Below, piece after piece: positions 1 to 9,073 of a stretch of 64,000 bases of DNA. Origin of the DNA: an uncultured Pelagibacteraceae bacterium (GTDB taxonomy: Bacteria; Pseudomonadota; Alphaproteobacteria; Pelagibacterales; AG-422-B15); contig CABYIR010000001.1 of assembly GCA_902518955.1 (NCBI GenBank), forward strand, positions 1-64,000. Reading direction: 5' to 3'. The position numbers and the translations under genes were made by a program. The notes beneath the pieces were generated by a model. That model made no database searches. It saw only the letters and a list, made by a program, of their open reading frames with translations, and was not told the origin of the DNA. Position 1 is the stretch's first letter, and every line of letters starts with the position of its first letter.

Positions 1-1187
1 CATTTATAGAAGCTATTAGACAATTTAGAAATGACAATGGCTATGAAAGCTCAATGTTTATACATGTAACATTAGTTCCATATATTTCTAGTTCTGGTGA
101 ATTAAAAACAAAGCCAACACAGCACTCTGTTAAAGAGCTAAGAAGCCTTGGCATTCAACCTAACATTCTTTTATGCAGATCAGATAGAGAGATACCAGAA
201 GATGAAAGAAAAAAAATTGGATTATTTTGTAATGTTGAGCCTAAAAATGTGATTCAAGCATTGAATGCAGACACTATTTATAAAGTTCCTTTAAACCTCA
301 AAAATGAGGGTCTTGATATACAAGTCTTAGATTATTTTAAGCTTGGATACAAAAACAACGTTGATTTATCTATGTGGTCTCAAGTTGCAGAATGTATACT
401 GGAGCCAAAAGGTGAAGTAACAATTGGCATAGTAGGCAAGTATACTGGTTTAGCTGATGCATATAAATCTTTAAATGAAGCATTAAGTCACGGCGGAATT
501 TTTAACAAGATAAAAGTTAATCTTAACTGGATTGAATCTGAAGAGATCAATGAGTCAAATGTTAATAATAAATTAAGTAGCTGTGATGGTATTTTAGTTC
601 CTGGAGGATTTGGAGAAAGAGGCTCTGAAGGAAAAATTTTAGCAATAAAGTTTGCTAGAGAAAATAAAGTGCCTTATTTTGGAATATGTTTTGGAATGCA
701 ATTAGCTGTTATCGAAATGGCTAGAAATCTTATTGGCATTAAAGATGCAAGTTCAAGTGAGTTTGGAAACTGCAATAATTCAGTTGTTGGATTGATGACT
801 GAATGGAAGAAGGGTGATGCTTTGGAGTCAAGATCTGCCAACGGTGATTTAGGAGGCTCTATGAGATTAGGAGCATATCAAGCAACCATTAATAAGAATT
901 CAATGGCATATGACGTTTACAAATCAGAAAGTATAAGTGAGCGCCATAGACATCGGTATGAAGTAAACAAAAATTATGAAGAAAAACTAAATGATAAGGG
1001 TGTAAATTTTTCTGGATTTTCTCCTGATGGACTTCTACCTGAAATTGTAGAGATTAAAGATCATCCATGGTTTATTGGTGTTCAATTTCATCCTGAGCTT
1101 AAATCTAAACCATTTGATCCACATCCATTATTTAAATCATTTATTAAGGCATCAGTAGATCAATCGAAAGTAAAAAATGCAGAGTAA
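1..1187 (+). CDS. pyrG: CTP synthase, C-terminal part (cut by window start)
   Basis: Makes CTP from UTP, ATP and glutamine in the cytoplasm. The reading frame is already open at base 3 and begins inside the synthetase domain (the stretch ending [18 protein letters not shown] is the conserved CTP-binding/UTP-binding region), so the N-terminus lies upstream of the window. The class I glutamine amidotransferase domain follows, with the nucleophile elbow in [11 protein letters not shown] and the C-terminal His-Glu in [12 protein letters not shown]. It overlaps kdsA by 11 bases. Nothing in the visible part looks damaged. Confidence 0.97.
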   Translation, partial: FIEAIRQFRNDNGYESSMFIHVTLVPYISSSGELKTKPTQHSVKELRSLGIQPNILLCRSDREIPEDERKKIGLFCNVEPKNVIQALNADTIYKVPLNLKNEGLDIQVLDYFKLGYKNNVDLSMWSQVAECILEPKGEVTIGIVGKYTGLADAYKSLNEALSHGGIFNKIKVNLNWIESEEINESNVNNKLSSCDGILVPGGFGERGSEGKILAIKFARENKVPYFGICFGMQLAVIEMARNLIGIKDASSSEFGNCNNSVVGLMTEWKKGDALESRSANGDLGGSMRLGAYQATINKNSMAYDVYKSESISERHRHRYEVNKNYEEKLNDKGVNFSGFSPDGLLPEIVEIKDHPWFIGVQFHPELKSKPFDPHPLFKSFIKASVDQSKVKNAE

Positions 1188-2004
1188 TGTTAAATTAGGA
1201 TCAGACACTTTTGGTAATAGTTTAAAACTATCTCTTATTGCAGGACCTTGTGTATTAGAGTCTCATTCTCATGCAAGAACAATGGTTGAAAAATTACTTA
1301 AAATAAATGAAAAGCTTAACGTAAATTTTATATATAAAACATCTTTTGATAAGGCAAACAGAACGAGTCTTAGTGGAGTAAGAGGACTAGGATTGGATGA
1401 ATCTCTAAAGATTTTCTCAGAACTAAAAAATGAATATAAAATAAAACTTTTAACTGATGTTCATACTGAAGATCAATGTAGTTTAGTGAGTGAATATGTA
1501 GACATTATTCAGATACCTGCGTTTTTATGTCGACAGACAGATTTATTAATTTCTGCTGCCAAAACCAATAAAGTTATTAATGTTAAGAAAGGACAATTCT
1601 TAGCCCCTTGGGATATGAAAAATGTTGTTAAAAAAATAGAAAGTTCAGATAATACAAATATTCTAATTACCGAACGAGGTACTAGTTTTGGCTATAATAC
1701 TCTGATTTCAGATATGAGATCACTTGATATAATGAAAGACGAATTAAGTTATCCAATTATTTTTGATGCTACACACTCTGTTCAATCTCCAGGTGGACAA
1801 GGAGATAAAAGTGGAGGTGATAGAAAATTTGTTCCGACATTAGCAAAAGCTGCTGTATCGGCTGGCATAGCTGGTGTTTTTATTGAAACTCATGACGATC
1901 CTGATAATGCTCCTTCAGACGGCCCAAATATGCTACATATCGATGATCTAGAAAAACTAGTTACTAAATTATTGGAAATTGACAATATAGTTAAAGAATA
2001 TTAA
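1177..2004 (+). CDS. kdsA: 3-deoxy-D-manno-octulosonate 8-phosphate synthase
   Basis: Condenses phosphoenolpyruvate with arabinose 5-phosphate to give KDO 8-phosphate, the first committed step to the lipopolysaccharide inner-core sugar KDO. Family landmarks are IAGPCVLES near the N-terminus, the [11 protein letters not shown] loop, and the C-terminal [14 protein letters not shown] and [16 protein letters not shown] segments. At 275 residues it is full length. The ATG overlaps the end of pyrG, giving likely translational coupling, and eno follows after 28 bases. The pyrG-kdsA-eno order is widely conserved in Proteobacteria. Its presence implies a Gram-negative cell with LPS. Confidence 0.97.
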   Translation: MQSNVKLGSDTFGNSLKLSLIAGPCVLESHSHARTMVEKLLKINEKLNVNFIYKTSFDKANRTSLSGVRGLGLDESLKIFSELKNEYKIKLLTDVHTEDQCSLVSEYVDIIQIPAFLCRQTDLLISAAKTNKVINVKKGQFLAPWDMKNVVKKIESSDNTNILITERGTSFGYNTLISDMRSLDIMKDELSYPIIFDATHSVQSPGGQGDKSGGDRKFVPTLAKAAVSAGIAGVFIETHDDPDNAPSDGPNMLHIDDLEKLVTKLLEIDNIVKEY

Positions 2005-2032
2005 ATAAATTATTGAATTATAATTATAAAAA

Positions 2033-3301
2033 ATGAATACAATACAGAATATAATATCTAGACAGATTTTTGACAGCAGAGGAAACCCAACTATTGAAAC
2101 TGATGTAATTACTAATAATGGTGTTTTGGGCAGAGCAGCTGTGCCGTCAGGAGCATCAACTGGAGCTCACGAAGCTTATGAGTTAAGAGATAAAGGTAAA
2201 AAATATCACGGTAAATCTGTTCTAAAAGCTGTATCAAATGTCAATGGAGAAATATTTGACACTATAACAGGTTTTAATGTTTCTGATCAAATTATGATTG
2301 ACGAAACTCTAATTAAGCTTGATGGGAAAAAAAATAAATCTAGGATTGGCGCAAACTCGATATTAAGTGTTTCCTTATCATGCGCTGTTGCCGCTGCAAA
2401 GTCACAAAAGATTCCACTTTTTAGATACTTAGGAGGCACCAAAAAATTCAAAATGCCTACGCCAATGCTAAATGTTATCAATGGTGGGGCACACGCCAAT
2501 AATAACGTTTCATTTCAAGAATTTATGATTGTTCCGGTAAATAATTCTAATTTTAGTGAAGCAATTCAAAAATCATCTGAAGTTTTTCATAATCTTAAAT
2601 CTATTTTAAATGGAAAAAATATAAGTACATCTGTTGGTGATGAAGGCGGTTTTTCACCTGATTTAAAATCAGAAGAAGAGGCGCTTAAATTAATTTGTGA
2701 TGCTATTATAAAGTCAGGCTACAAGTTAAAAAAGGATTTTTGTATTGCTTTAGATGTTGCCGCTAGTGAATTTTATAAAAATGGTAAATACAAGCTTATA
2801 TCAGAGAATAAACCTTTTTCGACTGATCAATTTATTAAATACTTATGTAATCTAATTAATAAATATCCAATTGTTTCTATTGAAGATCCCTTTGGCGAAG
2901 ATGATTGGGACTCTTGGTCTAAACTTGTCGAATTAGTAGGTGATAAAGTGCAAATAGTCGGCGATGATTTGTTTACAACTAGTTTAGAAAGGTTGAAGAA
3001 AGGCGTTAAAAAAAACTCAGCTAACGCAATTTTAATAAAGTTAAACCAGATTGGAACGCTTACAGAAACAATTGAATGCATTAATTACGCCGTTGCTAGT
3101 AATTTTGAAGTTATTATTTCACATCGATCAGGTGAAACTGAAGATACATTTATTGCTGATTTAGCTGTTGGCACTAATGCTGGCCAGATTAAAACTGGCT
3201 CTATGTCTCGATCTGACCGTACCTCAAAGTACAATCAACTATTAAGAATTGAAGAATTAATTGGTTCTAAAAATACTATGAAAACAAACAAATTCTTCTA
3301 A
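2033..3301 (+). CDS. eno: Enolase (phosphopyruvate hydratase)
   Basis: Interconverts 2-phosphoglycerate and phosphoenolpyruvate in glycolysis/gluconeogenesis and is a usual component of the RNA degradosome. The N-terminal SRQIFDSRGNPTIETD, the catalytic-loop region GAHANNNVSFQEFMIVP, the metal ligands in ALDVAASEF, SIEDPFGEDDW and GDDLFTT, and the C-terminal ISHRSGETEDTFIADLAV are all present. At 422 residues the length is normal. It is the last gene before a 122-base spacer that shows no clear gene or terminator. Confidence 0.98.
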   Translation: MNTIQNIISRQIFDSRGNPTIETDVITNNGVLGRAAVPSGASTGAHEAYELRDKGKKYHGKSVLKAVSNVNGEIFDTITGFNVSDQIMIDETLIKLDGKKNKSRIGANSILSVSLSCAVAAAKSQKIPLFRYLGGTKKFKMPTPMLNVINGGAHANNNVSFQEFMIVPVNNSNFSEAIQKSSEVFHNLKSILNGKNISTSVGDEGGFSPDLKSEEEALKLICDAIIKSGYKLKKDFCIALDVAASEFYKNGKYKLISENKPFSTDQFIKYLCNLINKYPIVSIEDPFGEDDWDSWSKLVELVGDKVQIVGDDLFTTSLERLKKGVKKNSANAILIKLNQIGTLTETIECINYAVASNFEVIISHRSGETEDTFIADLAVGTNAGQIKTGSMSRSDRTSKYNQLLRIEELIGSKNTMKTNKFF

Positions 3302-3423
3302 TTTTTTTTTATTAATATCTTTTTTTAGAACAAAAAGAGTCCAAATCAGAATATTAGTAAATTTTTCTATCTTTTTAGCCTTTAGGAATTGTCTGCGAAT
3401 CACTTTTATGATTCTCTAGATGT

Positions 3424-3735
3424 ATGGCGAATTTAGGCTCATACAAGAATAAAATTGGAAAATACTATCCTTTTTTTATCATTCCAATAATTAGTTTATA
3501 TATTTTTATCAATATATTCGATGGAAACAATGGTCTCTTGGCACATAAATATCTTGATCATGAAATTAATTTGTTAGAACAACAAATTGCTAATCTTCAA
3601 TCTGATAATAATCTTTTAGAAATTAAGATTAATTTGCTAAAATCTAGCGATATGAACACTGATCTGATTGATGAGCATGTGCGATCAGTCTTGGGCTATG
3701 GAAAAGCTAATGAATTTACTCTGTATTTTCAATAA
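3424..3735 (+). CDS. ftsB: FtsB/DivIC-like septum formation initiator
   Basis: Small bitopic membrane protein of 103 residues with one transmembrane helix (about residues 15-29), followed by a leucine-rich coiled coil (about 42-72, heptad-like LLEQQIANLQSDNNLLEIKI) and a short C-terminal segment LIDEHVRSVLGYGKANEFTL that matches the family's typical end. FtsB works with FtsL and FtsQ in the divisome. Position after eno is the standard alphaproteobacterial location. In most relatives the pyruvate dehydrogenase genes follow; here lipA comes next. Confidence 0.82.
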   Translation: MANLGSYKNKIGKYYPFFIIPIISLYIFINIFDGNNGLLAHKYLDHEINLLEQQIANLQSDNNLLEIKINLLKSSDMNTDLIDEHVRSVLGYGKANEFTLYFQ

Positions 3736-3777
3736 CTCTACCTTGAATAATTTATAAATAATTATATTTTTGATGAT

Positions 3778-4698
3778 GTGAATTCAAATCGTCAAATATC
3801 TAAATCTTTAATAAGAAAGAATTTTAGCAATCTTGAAAGCCCCAAAAAACCTGAGTGGATAAAGGTAACATCATTTTCTAAAAATCTTAATTTAACTGCC
3901 TCGATCGTTAATGATCAACGTCTTACAACGGTATGTGAAGAAGCGTTGTGTCCAAATATTTCGGAATGTTGGAATAAAAAACATGCTACTTTTATGATTT
4001 TAGGCGAAGTATGCACTCGATCATGTAGTTTTTGCAATATACAAACTGGGAAACCTACTGACGTGGATCCTTTTGAGCCGCTAAGAGTTGCTAAAGCAGT
4101 AAGATCTCTCAATTTAAAGCATGTTGTCATAACTTCCGTTGACAGAGACGACTTACATGATGGTGGGGCAAGCCATTTCGTACAAACAATATCAAAGATT
4201 AGAGATCTCAATAAAGAAGTTAGTATTGAAATACTTACTCCTGATTTCAAAAATAAGATTAATGCAATTGATAAAATTATAAAATGTAAAGTTGATGTTT
4301 TTAATCACAATTTAGAAACTGTTAAGAGGCTTTACGATGAAGTAAGGCCTGGCGCAAATTATAATAACTCACTCAATCTTCTTAATACTTTCAAACTAAA
4401 TTCATTAAATACATTTACAAAATCTGGAATAATGATCGGCTTAGGTGAGAATGAAGATGAAATTATTAGTTTAATGGATGATTTGATTGAGAATGGTGTC
4501 GATTTTTTAACCATAGGTCAATATTTAAGACCTTCAAAAAACCATTATCCAGTAATAGAATATCACCACCCATCTTACTTTGATCATCTTAAAGAAATAG
4601 CAATTAAAAAAGGATTCAAAATAGTATCATCAACTCCATTCACTAGGAGCTCTTATCATGCAGATGATGATTTCAAGGCTTTAAAAAATATTAACTAA
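3778..4698 (+). CDS. lipA: Lipoyl synthase (radical SAM)
   Basis: Inserts two sulfur atoms into octanoyl-carrier domains to make lipoate. Both iron-sulfur cluster motifs are visible: the auxiliary cluster cysteines in CEEALCPNISEC and the radical SAM motif CTRSCSFC. The C-terminal serine signature appears as FTRSSYHADDD. The start is GTG at 3778, because ATG codons just upstream run into TGA at once and no in-frame ATG precedes the cluster motif. The stop codon abuts the next ATG directly. Length of 306 residues is normal for the family. Confidence 0.97.
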   Translation: MNSNRQISKSLIRKNFSNLESPKKPEWIKVTSFSKNLNLTASIVNDQRLTTVCEEALCPNISECWNKKHATFMILGEVCTRSCSFCNIQTGKPTDVDPFEPLRVAKAVRSLNLKHVVITSVDRDDLHDGGASHFVQTISKIRDLNKEVSIEILTPDFKNKINAIDKIIKCKVDVFNHNLETVKRLYDEVRPGANYNNSLNLLNTFKLNSLNTFTKSGIMIGLGENEDEIISLMDDLIENGVDFLTIGQYLRPSKNHYPVIEYHHPSYFDHLKEIAIKKGFKIVSSTPFTRSSYHADDDFKALKNIN

Positions 4699-5154
4699 AT
4701 GCCAATACAAACTGAAGAACAAATAATGAATTTTTCAAAAGATCAAATGTTTAATCTTGTTGCCGATATCGACTCTTACTCACAATTCTTGCCATGGTGT
4801 GATAACTCGAACATCATCAGTTCAGAGGTGGAAGAAAATGGTAATACAATGGTAATTGCTGATTTGGATATTGGTTATAAATCTTTATCATATACTTACA
4901 GGAGCGAGGTTAAATTATCAAAAAATAGAGATTATATTAAAGTAAATCATATTGAAGGTCCTTTTAAGCACTTAATTAATGAATGGAGATTTGAAGAATT
5001 GTCAAATAATAAGTGTAAGATATCTTTTTTTATTGATTTTGAATTATCCTCAAAAATCTTTAATTTGTTAATGAATGAATTTTTTGATATAGCATTTAAA
5101 AAAATGGTAAGCTCATTTCAAGATAGAGCGGAGAACATATATTCTAATCAATAA
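4699..5154 (+). CDS. RatA/Coq10-type START-domain protein
   Basis: 151-residue single-domain polyketide cyclase/START-like protein. It opens with the family's strong signature region around FNLVADIDSYSQFLPWCDNS and ends with an amphipathic helix. Homologues are known as the ubiquinone-binding chaperone Coq10 in mitochondria and as RatA in bacteria; in Alphaproteobacteria a coenzyme Q role is usually assumed. It starts immediately after the lipA stop codon, so co-translation is likely. Its end overlaps the convergent pncC gene by 11 bases. Confidence 0.85.
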   Translation: MPIQTEEQIMNFSKDQMFNLVADIDSYSQFLPWCDNSNIISSEVEENGNTMVIADLDIGYKSLSYTYRSEVKLSKNRDYIKVNHIEGPFKHLINEWRFEELSNNKCKISFFIDFELSSKIFNLLMNEFFDIAFKKMVSSFQDRAENIYSNQ

Positions 5155-5632
5155 TAGCTATTAATTCTTGTAATAAAAAATCATTACTTTTTTTTTGGAT
5201 TGTAATCCGATTTTTAAAATTAAATATTTTTTTATAATTATTTATTTTTATTTTATTGCCAATTTTTTTATATATTGAGAAATATACAGTTCCAACAGGT
5301 TTCTGTTTAGTTCCTCCACCAGGACCTGCAATACCTGTGATTGAGGCACATATATGAGATCTTGTAAGTCGATGTAAATTTTTAGCCATCGATAAAGCGA
5401 CTTCTTCACTTACTGCTCCATATTTCAATATTAAATGCCTATCAATTCCAAGTAATTTAATTTTTGCATTATTTGAGTATGAAATAATAGCTGATTCAAA
5501 AAAATTAGATGATCCAGCTATTGAAGTAATTGATGAAGATATGAGACCCCCTGTACATGATTCAGCAAGAGATATTTTGATTTGCTTACCTTCACATAGT
5601 TTTTTTAATCTCTTTAGATCTTTCGAGGTCAT
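5144..5632 (-). CDS. pncC: CinA C-terminal family amidohydrolase (PncC-type)
   Basis: Stand-alone 162-residue CinA C-terminal domain, the nicotinamide mononucleotide deamidase of the NAD salvage (pyridine nucleotide) cycle. The catalytic segments ISLAESCTGGLISSSIT and SITGIAGPGGGTKQKPVGTV are clear. The long N-terminal CinA domain found in many bacteria is absent, as is usual in Alphaproteobacteria. It overlaps pgpA by 4 bases and forms a minus-strand operon with pgpA and ispDF. Confidence 0.9.
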   Translation of the reverse strand: MTSKDLKRLKKLCEGKQIKISLAESCTGGLISSSITSIAGSSNFFESAIISYSNNAKIKLLGIDRHLILKYGAVSEEVALSMAKNLHRLTRSHICASITGIAGPGGGTKQKPVGTVYFSIYKKIGNKIKINNYKKIFNFKNRITIQKKSNDFLLQELIAIID

Positions 5633-6087
5633 AAGATATAATTATTAATAAATAACACTACTATAGTTGTATATATACCCGCCATTATATCATCAAACAT
5701 TACACCCTTTGAACCTTTAATTTTTTCTATTAGATTTATTGGATATATTTTAAAAATATCAAAAAACCGAAAAAAAATAAAAATTAAAATAATAATGGTA
5801 ATTTCATCTGAAGAGGGGACAATTAGTAAAGGAATTGATTGTCCCACGAATTCGTCTATCACAACTTCTTTAGGATCTTTGTTGGCGTTATCCGAAAGAT
5901 ATATATCTATGAAATGAAAAGAAATAATAAATAAAAATACAGATATAAGGGCAAAATAAATTAGTAAATCTAATTTAATAAATAATATCCAAATTATTAT
6001 AGTTGCAATAGATGCAAATGTACCTGAGGCAAAGGGGAATAATCCTATGTACGAAATAGTTATAACAAATTTAGATAGTGATTTCAT
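5629..6087 (-). CDS. pgpA: Phosphatidylglycerophosphatase A
   Basis: Dephosphorylates phosphatidylglycerol phosphate to phosphatidylglycerol in the inner membrane. The 152-residue protein shows the PgpA landmarks: an N-terminal G..P.a.GT motif (FPFASGTFASIAT), the acidic VVIDEFVGQ segment, and the C-terminal DDIMAGIYT metal-binding stretch, embedded in about four hydrophobic helices. It lies between ispDF (4-base spacer) and pncC (4-base overlap), the conserved order in this class. Confidence 0.93.
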   Translation of the reverse strand: MKSLSKFVITISYIGLFPFASGTFASIATIIIWILFIKLDLLIYFALISVFLFIISFHFIDIYLSDNANKDPKEVVIDEFVGQSIPLLIVPSSDEITIIILIFIFFRFFDIFKIYPINLIEKIKGSKGVMFDDIMAGIYTTIVVLFINNYIL

Positions 6088-6091
6088 TTTA

Positions 6092-7225
6092 CTATTTGTA
6101 GATTAGAATACTTGCCATACACGCAATACCTTTTGATTTTCCAATTATACCAATTTGATCTGACGATTTTGCTTTTATATTAACCCTAGATAAAGGGCAA
6201 TTTAACAATTTACTTACATTTTTTCTGATTGAGCTTTTATACTTTTCTAATCTAATAGCCTCAGAAATTATAGTTACATCTAAATTTAATATAAGAACAT
6301 TTCTAAGATTAAATTTTTTATAGATTTCATTTAGTAAAATAACTGAATCTATATTTTTATATAATTTATTAGACGATGGAAAATAATTGCCAATATCTTT
6401 TTTTCCAAGTGCACCAAGAAGGACATCAATTATTGAGTGGATCACAACATCACCATCAGAGTGCCCAATTAGAGAATAGTTTGATTTAAATTTTATTCCC
6501 CCAAGAGATAAAAATTTTCCTTTTGATATTTTATGAATATCAAACGCATTTCCAATTTTAATTGAATGTCCTAATAATTTTTTTATCAAACTCAAATCGT
6601 CTTTATTTGTTACTTTAATATTTGTATTCGATCCTAATAAATATTTAATTTTTAAATTGGATTCATCAAAAATTTCAGACTCATCCATTACATTTGACTG
6701 TATTGATGAAATTACTTTTTTACTAGATTTGTCTAATTTTAATGCTTGCGGTGTTTGAGTATTAATAAACTGTGAACGCTTTACAGAATTATACTTATTT
6801 AATTTTTTATTTTTTAAAGTATCACTAATGAGTGTGTAGGGCACAACTGAGTACACATTTGAACTTTCAATTTCATTTTTAACTTTTTTAATAAGATCCT
6901 TCTTAATATTAGGTCGAGCAGCATCATGAATTAATAAGTTGACGTCTTTTTTAAAATATTGAATTGCGTTTTTTAGGCTTTTAAACCGAGTATTGCCTCC
7001 ATATATTAATTTGTTCTCTGTAAATTTTTTTAAAAAAGACTGATGTTTTTTAGATAAATTTTTATTAATTACGATGAATATCTCTTTTTTATTAAATACT
7101 TCAAGAATATTTGAGAGGGTAAAAAAAATTAAAGGAGTACCATAAATTTTTGAGAACAGCTTATCCTCAGTATAGCTAAATCTTTTGCTGTTTCCGGCGG
7201 CAAGAATTATACAGTATGTTTGCAT
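6092..7225 (-). CDS. ispDF: Bifunctional IspD/IspF, MEP isoprenoid pathway
   Basis: Fusion enzyme of the methylerythritol phosphate pathway. The first about 220 residues are the IspD cytidylyltransferase (LAAGNSKRFSYTEDKLFSK nucleotide loop, LIHDAARP, NTQTPQALK). The last about 155 residues are IspF, the cyclodiphosphate synthase (metal ligands in DIHK and HSDGD, and SSDQIGIIGKSKGIAC near the end). The fusion is typical of Alphaproteobacteria and some Epsilonproteobacteria. It is divergent from ntrY with a 51-base gap. Relatives often carry dusB and ntrBC here, which are absent. Confidence 0.96.
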   Translation of the reverse strand: MQTYCIILAAGNSKRFSYTEDKLFSKIYGTPLIFFTLSNILEVFNKKEIFIVINKNLSKKHQSFLKKFTENKLIYGGNTRFKSLKNAIQYFKKDVNLLIHDAARPNIKKDLIKKVKNEIESSNVYSVVPYTLISDTLKNKKLNKYNSVKRSQFINTQTPQALKLDKSSKKVISSIQSNVMDESEIFDESNLKIKYLLGSNTNIKVTNKDDLSLIKKLLGHSIKIGNAFDIHKISKGKFLSLGGIKFKSNYSLIGHSDGDVVIHSIIDVLLGALGKKDIGNYFPSSNKLYKNIDSVILLNEIYKKFNLRNVLILNLDVTIISEAIRLEKYKSSIRKNVSKLLNCPLSRVNIKAKSSDQIGIIGKSKGIACMASILIYK

Positions 7226-7276
7226 TTAATATTTTATAATAATGAGTATTATAATTAATTGTATTTTAGAGAATAA

Positions 7277-9073
7277 ATGATTAACAGACTTTTTAAACAA
7301 AATCTAATTAATAAAAACTATATAATTTTATTTTTTTTAACAATTATATTTGTTATTTTTTCATTTGTCTTACTCATTAACCAAAGAATTAATACATCCT
7401 CAAATAGCAGTTATGACAATTATTTTATTGGTGTAGCCGTAGTTTTTCTAATTTTCTTAATTTATTTTTTTCTTTCACAAATATTGCCTTTTATTATTAG
7501 GGTTAGAAAAAAGAATATAACTACATTCAATAATAGATTTAGCCTTTACTTTATTGGAATAGCTATTACTCCAGCAATTATAGTCGGCTCTTTAGCACTA
7601 TTATTAATTAATTTTGGGGTTAATGACTGGTTTAATGATCGAATTCAAAATATTATTAAAAATTCAGTTTATGTTGCTGAGGGTTACTTAGAAGAACATA
7701 AAAAAACTATTAAAGGTGACATCTACGCAATGTCTTCTGATCTTAATAATGCTTCTAATTTGTATATAAGAGATAAGTTTAATTTTGAAAAATTATTTTT
7801 TACTCAATCTTTAGTAAGAAATCTTCCAGACTCATTTTTAATAGACGGCAAAGGAAATGTAATTTTAAAGAGCAGAGGTAGCCTAAAAATTTATTATCAA
7901 CCAACAAGTGAGTCTTTAAATAAGGTAGCAAATGGTGAGCTTGCAATATTTACATCTACTGAATTTAATAAAGTATATGCAATAATAAAATTAGATAAGT
8001 ATCTTGATTTATATTTATATGTTGGAAGACCAATGGATAATCGTGTTCTCACTGCTTTGAATGATACAAGATCAGCGCAAAATGATTTTAATCGTCTCGA
8101 GGAGAATAGGTCAAAACTATCAGTTATTTTTATTTTGATTTATCTTATTATTACTATGGTATTAATATTTATATCAATAATTGTCGGAATTGGTTTTGCA
8201 AGAAAAATAGTTGATCCAATTACAAAAATTATTGTTGCTACTGATAATATTAGTAAGGGTAATTATAATTCAAAGCTTAATAAAACGAACGATTTTGTTG
8301 AATTAAATAGATTAACAGAGTCGTTTAATAAAATGTCTGAAGATATCATTACGCAGAGAAAGCAATTAGCTATTAGTCAAAAACATGAAGCCTGGTCTGA
8401 TGTTGCAAGAAAAATAGCTCATGAAATTAAAAATCCATTAACTCCAATAAAGCTTTCAATTGATCGTTTAAAAAATAAAACAGACAAGGGAATAAATATC
8501 AGTGAATCTGAAGTTATTGAGACTATGGACACTATAAATAGACAGGTTGATGATATAAAAAACCTTGTAGATGAGTTCTCAAACTTTGCACGAATGCCAG
8601 CTCCAAATATGAAGAAATGCAATATTAAAGATATTGTTGATAATGCCGTTTCATTATTTGACCTTAAATCAAATAACGTTGTGATTGATTTAGATAAAAA
8701 ATCACTTGATTACTATATAAAATGTGATGAATCTCAGATTAATAGAGTGTTTAATAATTTGATAATTAATTCAATACATTCGATCGAGTCGAAATATAAG
8801 AATGTTCCAGGTGGAAGTATTTATATTGATGGAAGTTTAAAAGATAAATTTCTAAAAATTAAGATATTTGATAATGGTCAAGGATTAGCTTATAAAGAGG
8901 AAGATTTACTTAAACCTTATTTTTCTACAAAAGAAAAAAATATAGGAACAGGATTAGGCCTTAGTATTGTAGAGAAAATTATTTCTGAGCATGGGGGTAA
9001 TTTCCATATTTATAATCTAGAAGATAAATCAGGTGCTTGTTCTGAATTCACACTTAGATTATCAAATGATTGA
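7277..9073 (+). CDS. ntrY: Sensor histidine kinase NtrY
   Basis: Membrane sensor kinase of the NtrYX system, linked in Alphaproteobacteria to nitrogen, redox and envelope responses. Three transmembrane helices lie within about residues 15-112, an extracytoplasmic domain spans about 113-280, a fourth helix sits at about 281-306, then a HAMP linker and kinase core. The phosphorylated histidine is in HEIKNPLTPIKLS (about residue 381); the ATP-binding N box is NNLIINSIHSIE and the glycine boxes are DNGQGL and GTGLGLSIV. It overlaps ntrX by 8 bases. At 598 residues it is shorter than many NtrY proteins, and no clear PAS domain is evident between the HAMP and histidine regions. Confidence 0.93.
   Translation: MINRLFKQNLINKNYIILFFLTIIFVIFSFVLLINQRINTSSNSSYDNYFIGVAVVFLIFLIYFFLSQILPFIIRVRKKNITTFNNRFSLYFIGIAITPAIIVGSLALLLINFGVNDWFNDRIQNIIKNSVYVAEGYLEEHKKTIKGDIYAMSSDLNNASNLYIRDKFNFEKLFFTQSLVRNLPDSFLIDGKGNVILKSRGSLKIYYQPTSESLNKVANGELAIFTSTEFNKVYAIIKLDKYLDLYLYVGRPMDNRVLTALNDTRSAQNDFNRLEENRSKLSVIFILIYLIITMVLIFISIIVGIGFARKIVDPITKIIVATDNISKGNYNSKLNKTNDFVELNRLTESFNKMSEDIITQRKQLAISQKHEAWSDVARKIAHEIKNPLTPIKLSIDRLKNKTDKGINISESEVIETMDTINRQVDDIKNLVDEFSNFARMPAPNMKKCNIKDIVDNAVSLFDLKSNNVVIDLDKKSLDYYIKCDESQINRVFNNLIINSIHSIESKYKNVPGGSIYIDGSLKDKFLKIKIFDNGQGLAYKEEDLLKPYFSTKEKNIGTGLGLSIVEKIISEHGGNFHIYNLEDKSGACSEFTLRLSND

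Noticed and set aside
3360-3423. GAATC/GATTC hairpin before ftsB as a terminator or riboswitch
   Set aside because: Only five pairs with no T-run and no recognisable conserved RNA.
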